The notes under the pieces were generated by a model, which was not told where the DNA came from, made no database searches, and saw only the letters and a list, made by a program, of their open reading frames with translations. From Anaeramoeba flamelloides (Eukaryota > Metamonada > Anaeramoebidae): DNA of 64,000 nt. Below, one piece after another: positions 56,447 to 64,000 of the stretch. The stretch spans positions 2,914,001-2,978,000 of the forward strand of contig JANTQA010000075.1 in assembly GCA_027625915.1 (NCBI GenBank). The letters are read 5' to 3'. The stretch's first letter is position 1; each line of letters starts with the position of its first letter. Both the position numbers and the translations under genes were made by a program.

Positions 56447-59400
56447 TAATCATATTTTTGATTAATTCCATCTAATTCTAGTTTTTGTGTAGGAAATAAT
56501 AAATTTTTTAATTCTTCAAAAATTAAGATTTATTGGACAAATTAGTTTGATTTGATAATTATTTCTTTTTGATTAAATTAAAAACCAATAATATTTCTTA
56601 ATTCTGAACCTGATTGAAATTTTTTCTTAAGGGAGTAGTTACACCATAAGACATGTTAAAAATTAGAGAGAGATGAGATAAGAGTATTTTATTTTAGTGG
56701 GGTTTGATCGTAGATATTCTAAAAATTTTTTATAAAAAATTATTTGTTATTTTTTTTTTTAGTAATGTGAAACAATAAAAAAAAAGAGAATAGATCAATA
56801 AAATAGTTTTTTTTTTTTTTTTATTAAAATAAACTAAATTCCTTCAATTTGAACACAGTTTAAACAGTTGAAAGAACATCATTGCTGCACTTTAAATTCA
56901 ATTTTTAAATTATTTTGATTTAACAAACTATTTCATTTTTTGTCTTTTTTGTTTTTGTTTTCGTTTGTTTGGGGTTATATAATCTGTATCCTTAGATCTG
57001 GAATTTTTTTTTCTGGTTGATAAAATGATTAGTGTTGGGTTGCTTAAATTAAAAAATCACATAAATTGGTCCATTATATCTCATCATTTGATCGATCAAC
57101 AATTGTTGGTGAATTTTGAACAAATTTACCAATATATTTTTTGTTCAAACTCTTTCATTTCATCTCGTTTCAATATTTTGGACACATATCCGTTTTAATA
57201 GATGAGTTTTAAATTGTTTTCTTTTATTTGGATGAAAATGATTATATATAAAAACATTAATACTATGTAACTTATTTGTGGTTTATAATTACATTTCGAA
57301 AAATATAATAAATTGGGTTTTTATTTTCCTATTTTTGATTTTAGTAGTGTCCAAATTTTTGGAATGTGTTTATTTTTTTTTTGGGAGAAGATTATTTTAG
57401 ATCCTTTAAATAAATTTTATAGATATTTTTGTGGTTTAAAATTTTATAAAATATAATCATATTCGCTTCTCTAATTCCACCAAACCCAAGTATTCAAAAG
57501 CCTAACTAGTAAGGTTTTGGGATAATTATTATTTTTTGGAATATTTAAGCTATTTAAGCCCCATTAATGGATCCTTTTGTGATTCTCTCGATTGTAATGT
57601 TATAATTCATTTTAAACAAAATCTAAGTATCCCAAATTTCACTGATCAAAAAATATTTTTAATTACTTATGGTTGTCATGATTTTGAAAAAAATAAAAAA
57701 TGATGAAAAAATAAAAAAAGAAAAAAATTAAATACCTCATTAGAATGTTGAGATAAGGACAAAAGATAAGTCATTCAACACTTAAAAACACTATTTTAAG
57801 CAATTCAACTCAACATTCTATTGTGGCAATTTCTTTGAGACTTTTGAAAAAAAAAAAAATTTACAAAATCAAATGAATGAAGCACTTTAAATAATAAAAA
57901 TCCATGAGGTACATCCAAAGTAAAAAATGCTATTTTCAGATCCTTTTCAAAATTGCAAAAAAGTGAAAAATTCTACTTTACCTTGGCTACTCCCCTTAAA
58001 TTTTCTTTTTGTTTTGGACTTGAATCTTTTGTAACTATTTTTTCATTGTTAAGAATTCAACCCCTTTATTTTAATTTTTAAAATAGTATTCTTTATTTTA
58101 GTTTTGTTTGATTATATATTTGAAATTAGAATTTGAAATAGAATTTGTATAAAATGGTTGAAAAATACCAATAAATTGACAAAGAAATGAAAGTTAATGG
58201 ATTATTTCGACAGTTCTAAATGAAGAACAGAAATAATAAACATCTTTGAAAATATACAGTAGGTGTAACTAACTATGTGTTTTACTTTAATCCATTCTGC
58301 AAATATTACTCCTGTAAAAAATATTTACGAACTGGAAAATAAACGAAACAAATCAATAAGTTGAAAGAAATAGATAAACAAAAAATATGGTTCTTTAAAT
58401 GAATTTTAAAAAATAATTCAAGATATTGAAAGATTAAAAGGTAATTTTTTATTAAGATAAAAAAAAAATAAAAACAAAGATCTTTTTTTGTCTTTTTAAA
58501 ATAAATCTTTTTATTCTTTAACAAGATTTTTTAACTTAATAGGAAAATTTTCAAATCAAAAACATTGAATATTTTTCAACTTTTTTACACGAATCTAAGT
58601 TCTAATCCCAAAAACCAATTTAAATCTAAACCAAGTGTTTGTGTCTATCACCCTATTTATCAACAAATAAGCCTTGAAAAGAAAAATTAAAGTTAAATTT
58701 TTATATTTGGTTATGGGAGGAGCAACACTATAAAAACCACGGGAATTGAAATATGTGATAATTTATTAAAAATTATTTGGGTAGTCTTAAATTCTAGATT
58801 TCCAATCAATTTTAAAAAAAAAAAACAAATAGATTAATTTTGTTAATATCAAAAATTGTTATTCAAGAGTAAATATTCTAAAAAAAAAACAATTAAATTT
58901 GGAGAAATTTATTAATTTTTTTCTGGAGATTATTTTTTATTATAAAAGATTAAACCCTTTCATATGGTATTTTCATATTATATTTAAACAAGACTTCATA
59001 ATTATTTGATTCTAACCAGATCAACAAATATTCACCAAATCTAAATATTCTAGGGATCCCAAATAATAATAATAATAATTATTTTTTTTTAAATTCTATT
59101 TTAGAAAAGATAATTTCAGTTAAATTGACATATCTTCTTAAATTTTTTTTTTTAATATTACATTATTTTAAAACGCAATTCATTTTATTTGTGAATATTG
59201 ATTTAATATTATTAAATAATTTCAGGTTAATTAATTATTTTCTTTTACTTTTTTTACCTTTCTTGAAATGTTTTAGTAACTTATTTATTATTAATAAAAT
59301 CATAAACCACTTTCCTTTTTTATCTTAGAAAAGAGTCCATAATATTTTCTAGATAATTCTTTTGAATTTTTATGAAAATAAATATATACTTATTTTTTAA

Positions 59401-62400
59401 GTATTAATTCTCTTTGTATTTATTAAAACTTTTTTTACAAAATTTAGTTAGCCTAAACTCATTAATTTAACAAAATATATCAGAACAATAAAAGCAAAAA
59501 AAAAAAATTTTTCTATTACCTTTCCAATCTTTAAAATTCCTTATTTTCTACATTTTTAAAAAAAATTTCGATTTATAATAATTATATATTTTGAAGTACA
59601 AAAATAATTTGACATTTTTATTTCAATTCATAATCAGTTTTAGCAAAATGTGCAAATATTTGGAATTGTGAGATTTTAATTTATAAAAGTAAAATTGCAA
59701 ATCATGATATTGGTTTTCATATCAATGCTAAAAATTAATTTAAAAGTTAAACTTTTGTGGTTTTTCAAGTCATTTTAACACATTTTAGAAGACAAAATGA
59801 TAATTTGATCAGACAAAAAACTTCAAAAAAACAATAAATTTTGAAAAATAAACTAAAAGAAACAAATTAAACCTGTGATCAGATCAAAAGATATATATTT
59901 TGTCGTTTAATAACTAGTTGGTGGGTTGATTGAACATTTATATCGACCATACTTATTATTTTTGTTATAATCATTAAACCCCAATGTATTATCATATTGA
60001 TTTACGAAAAATAAAAATACCCAATGATAATAGAAATCATTAGGTCTATTCTATATTTTTCATTCTCTTTAGTTTTAAAAAACACTTTAAACAATATTTT
60101 TTTTCCAAAAACTCAGTTGAAATTTAAAATATTCAACAAAAAGGTTTAATATAAAATGAAAGATATAAAAAGGATCTTTTATCTCATTTCCATTTTTTTA
60201 TATTGATCTATGTACAACTTATTAATTTTAAAATTTAGAGTAAATTCAATGATATAAGATTCTTTTACCAGAAGTCAACAATGTTACTTTTTTTATTATT
60301 TCAGAATTGGAACTGAAAACAATCTTATTAGTTTAATTGTATTTTCGTATAGTTTTGAGTATTTAAAGCCCCCGTTTGAAATAAAAATTCATTATATTTT
60401 AGCCCAACCAAAAAATTAAAATTTTATAATATAAGAATGATATAAGAACAAAAGTTAAATCATTTCATATTTCCCAAAGTAAATTTAACTGATCAACTTA
60501 ACATACTATTGTGGTATTAAATTTTACTTGTGAAATTAAAATTTTTGAATTGTTTTATCAACAAGTACCTTTGAATATGAAAAAGTAACTTGATACAAAC
60601 CAAAGTACACAAATTAAATTTCATAATAAATGGCCCAATTATTTTTATTTTTTTTTTTACTTTTTTTTATTTTATTTTTGAACAAAAAACAAATATTTCT
60701 GGTGTATAGAACTGAATATTAAAATAGTAATTATTTTATTAGAATAGATAACTACAATTTGTAAAGGTATTTATTTTCATTATTTGATGTTTAATAGGCC
60801 AATGGTTTTGAAATGTAGTTTATTTGTTTTCTAATCTTCTTTCAAAATAGCCAAAATGAAAACATTATGACTTTATGGTGGTCAAAACCTTAAAGGTTGC
60901 TAACAAGGTTATTTCCACTGATATTCTGGGCAAATTTTTTTATTATTATTCTTGATTTCAACAAGTTTCTTGTTAAACCTGCTCTTTTTTGTTTGGTTTT
61001 CGAAAAAGAAAAGATTTGTTTCAAAAATCCACTTTTTTGGTTTATTTTTTTTGGTTAACTCTTTCAATAATTTCGCTCATTCAGTACAAACACATTTTGA
61101 GATTCAAAACCTAATTTAATGAACCAATATTTTAATCAAAAAAAAATGAAAAATTCTAGATTCAACTCAACTAACTCTTTTGCTTTTTGTTTTTTTCACA
61201 AATACGACAGTTAAGAGTATTTGTGTTTCAAAGTTCCTATATCCAATTGAACCCTAAAAAAATTAAATTTCAATAAGGTTGTTACAATTAATTTTTTAAA
61301 AAAATGTTATAATGAAAACACTTCTGGATTTATAAAATTAGAAAAAATGATCAAAATCACCAGATTTTTTTCACAATTAATAAGAATTCAAAAGACGATT
61401 ATAATATTTTATGAACTAGACAACAAATTTAGATATTCTTAATATCAATCCACTTAAGATCTTTTACGTATAATATGTTAGAAAACCAACATGTTATTTC
61501 TAATTACAAAAGAGGATAATAAAAATGAGTTTTATCAAAGATTTTAAGGGTAATTCCTATCTCCCAACTTACAACTCTCAGATCCCAATCTTTATATTTA
61601 ATCTGAATTATTTTGTAATATACCATGAAAAAACCCTCTTCATTTATTTTAGTTATTTTTGAAGAGAGGTAATTCAACCAAATTACGACTGCTTACCGTT
61701 AGATTTTTTTTAATTTGAGAAGGAATCGAAAAATTATTTAATTTTCGGTTTATTTCTCAAATTAAAAAAAAATCCTAGGCACTTTCAGAAACTCTAAACT
61801 TGGTTTAAGAGTTTTTTATCCTAGATCAAATTTATGCAAGATTATAACTCATAGAATATCTTTTCTTTAAGAACCCCCTTCATATTAAGAGAAAGTGATA
61901 GTGAAAATATTCAGTTTTTGAATTTTGTATTTTTTCTAGTATATCAATCTGAAAATTTTAGTTTTTAAAAATAGCACCAAATATGTAGATAAATAGATAA
62001 TATTTAAATGAATTAATACCAATTTCTAAGATCCTAATGAAGAAATATTTCTTTTTATTGAAACGTTTCCAATTGAATAAGATATCAATTAATTCATAAT
62101 TTGAAGTAAGATTCAGCCTTTACTATTAAAGTACAATTATCCTAATTAAACATTTATCTTAATGTTTACAAACTTTCAGTATTCCCGAGAAATATCATTT
62201 CTAATTATTTTTCTATAACAATTGAGTTTTTTAACAAAACATTTGCAAAACATATTTGGATACAGTATGAAAAATTTATATTTATTAATTGTTAAATAAC
62301 TTTACTGAATTAATTGGTGTTCTATAGAATAATTGAAAATATATTATTTGGAGACTTTAATTTATTCTTTGAAGCATATAATTCGGAAAGCCTAATTAAT

Positions 62401-63697
62401 ATATTTAATTATTTTATAAAACAAAATGAAATGGAAATTTTCAATAAATATACATAAATCTTTTCTAAAGCAATGTGTAGAAATAACAGTTCAATTAATG
62501 TAAGATAATGTAACAACCTCGAACAAAAATTTGTGGTTTATTTTTCCTCGCTTTGGAATAAATTATTATTTTTATATAGAAAAGAATGGTTGTGGGAGTT
62601 TCTTATCTTTAAATTTCTGATCATTAAAGTATGGAAAGTTTTTTTTTCACCTCAATTGAAGTTCATCTGCAATTGTCAATTTTTAGTGTTTCTTAATTAG
62701 GTAATAATTCCTTTCATCTTTGAAAATGTTCCAAAACTAAATCAATATTAAAAGAGGTGTATTGGTATCTTTTTTGTTGATTCTGAGTTCTTTGGTGATC
62801 TTTTTCATTTTCTCTCTTTGAAAATTTCATTTCTTTTTGATTTTTTTATTTGTCAAAAATTACTTTTAATTTTTAAAAAGTTTTTTAATTTGACAAATAA
62901 ATTAAAAAATTGTTTTTTTTATTAAATAAAATACCCAAAATGAATTCTACTAAGATGAAATTAACTTTGTATATAAAAAAAAAATTATATCAGATATCTA
63001 AGAATACAAATTATAGGATGTTTTTTTGAGATTGGCAAAATTTGATTATTGTTACAATAAAACCCCTTTATTTAATATTTTGAAGAACTAATATTTCTCA
63101 CATTTTTATTCTTATGATTCTAATAGTATATGAGATAATAAAAACTAAATATAAAATTTTATCAAAATTGGTTTCATTTTTAAAGAATTGACAAAAAAAT
63201 CAAGGTCGATCCAATAGTTTTAATAGAAATCCAGATTTAATTTTATCACAAAGTTTGGAAATTAAAAATGATTTCAATATTGGAAAATTTCTCAAGTTTT
63301 CTCTGTGTTGTATAAAAAGTGGCGAGGGTGTGAAATTAAAATTATCTGTAGATTAGGAACATTGTACAAACATATGTCATTTAATTTTTTTTTTAACAAA
63401 TAATTTTTTCTCATTTTTTAAGGTTTTTTATTTTCTTTTTTTATTATTAGTAACTTAATTTATCTATTGGTGTTACAATTTAAATAGCCACTCGAAAAAA
63501 AAATACTAGTAAATATCAAACATTTTTAAAATTTTTTTTTCTAGTTATTGTTATTGAAAAAAGTTTTTTACTATTATTTTGGGGAAAAGTCTTTTTGTCT
63601 GAAGAGATTATGTTTTTTTCAAAGCATTAAAAAAATAATAAAATAAAAATTAACAATTTAATAGATTTAAAAAAAGTATTAGTATTCAGTTTCTATT

Positions 63698-63730
<33 letters not shown>

Positions 63731-63876
63731 ATTCAAATAATACTTAATATGAGAATTCCATTCAAAATTCTGAGAATAACTCGTTTCCTTTTCTGTAATT
63801 ATTTTAAAAAACAAAATTGGAAATCAGCATTGTCAGAAATTGGTTTAAAAGTTTTGTTTTAATAAAATGTTATTTT
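56447..63876. other. Long AT-rich tract with old repeats, no gene
   Basis: No supported coding frame. Repeats seen: TTAAGGGAGTAG at about 56630 and its inverse near 57990 may bound a 1.37-kb element; a hairpin at about 57740-57825 (AGAATGTTGAG against CTCAACATTCT); 57570-57830 resembles 60340-60530; 58040-58110 and 61050-61160 match 3010-3085 and 2590-2715 inverted; a LINE-type tail hairpin lies at 61669-61686 beside a foldback at 61710-61780. A T run of about 29 lies at 63701-63729. Confidence 0.4.
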
Positions 63877-64000
63877 TTATTTTTCCTCTTCCTCTTCCTC
63901 TTCCTTTTCTTTTTCCTCTTCCTTTCCCTTTTCTTTTTCCTCTTCGTTTTCCTTTTCATTCTCTTTTTCGTTTTCGTTTTCGTTTTTTGATAAAACTTCT
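63877..64000 (-). CDS. 3' end of a Glu/Lys-rich protein gene (cut by the window edge)
   Basis: The minus-strand frame enters from the right edge with EVLSKNENENEKENEKENEE, then EEEKEKGKEEEKEKEEEEEE, and stops at TAA (63879-63877). The synonymous codon mix (GAA and GAG, AAA and AAG) and the clean stop suggest a genuine acidic C-terminus. Function cannot be judged from this tail. Confidence 0.5.
   Translation of the reverse strand, partial: EVLSKNENENEKENEKENEEEKEKGKEEEKEKEEEEEEEK

Noticed and set aside
58306-59328. Short F/L/I-rich frames in the right part of the window
   Set aside because: Random frames in AT-rich sequence; no motif, start context or splice support.
1-64000. Alternative genetic code
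   Set aside because: TAA, TAG and TGA each end a plausible host gene (COMMD3, SPRY and B-box genes), and no conserved domain needs stop readthrough.

Overview
This is AT-rich eukaryotic DNA, probably from an amoeboid protist. GT-AG introns of about 50-240 bp, TAA/TAG/TGA all used as stops, lysine/glutamate-rich low-complexity proteins and B-box, SPRY, C2 and FN3 domain genes all fit a free-living protist. The style resembles Anaeramoeba-like metamonads, but that name is an inference from composition and domain content.

Host genes are few and widely spaced: a COMMD3-like gene (326-1139, one intron); an ALG13-like UDP-GlcNAc transferase subunit (6860-7372); a small B-box protein (29695-30456); a B-box/coiled-coil/SPRY TRIM-like gene (34451-35657); a very large signal-peptide/TM/17xFN3/GAR-domain protein on the minus strand (42326-49492); a C2-domain protein with a Met/Gln/Asn/Gly-rich tail (53071-54518, three exons); and the 3' end of a Glu/Lys-rich gene at the right edge (63877-64000). 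Two short coding-looking multi-exon candidates lie at 1401-2107.

Most of the rest is mobile DNA. A full-length-looking but decayed LINE (12.65-24.9 kb, minus) is split by a 6,626-bp IS630-Tc1-mariner-type DNA transposon (15500-22125) inserted at a TA dinucleotide inside the LINE endonuclease frame. That transposon has about 100-bp TIRs with subterminal repeats, a DDE/D transposase, a ubiquitin/SUMO-protease-like cysteine peptidase region directly downstream and possibly fused to it, and a 19-copy 65-bp hairpin satellite. A 198-bp MITE at 2217-2414 shares its ends. Two more LINE copies (9.37-11.34 kb minus; 26.5-28.5 kb plus) are 5'-truncated; the second sits inside another TIR element (25547-29177). 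Several further MITE families occur, including a MITE nested in the arm of another MITE (4175-5880).

A window-wide pattern is that many broken reading frames, in host genes as well as elements, change frame at A/T homopolymers. In one case a near-identical internal duplicate shows the uninterrupted length. Assembly or sequencing indels are therefore a serious alternative to gene decay. I found no convincing tRNA, rRNA or CRISPR.
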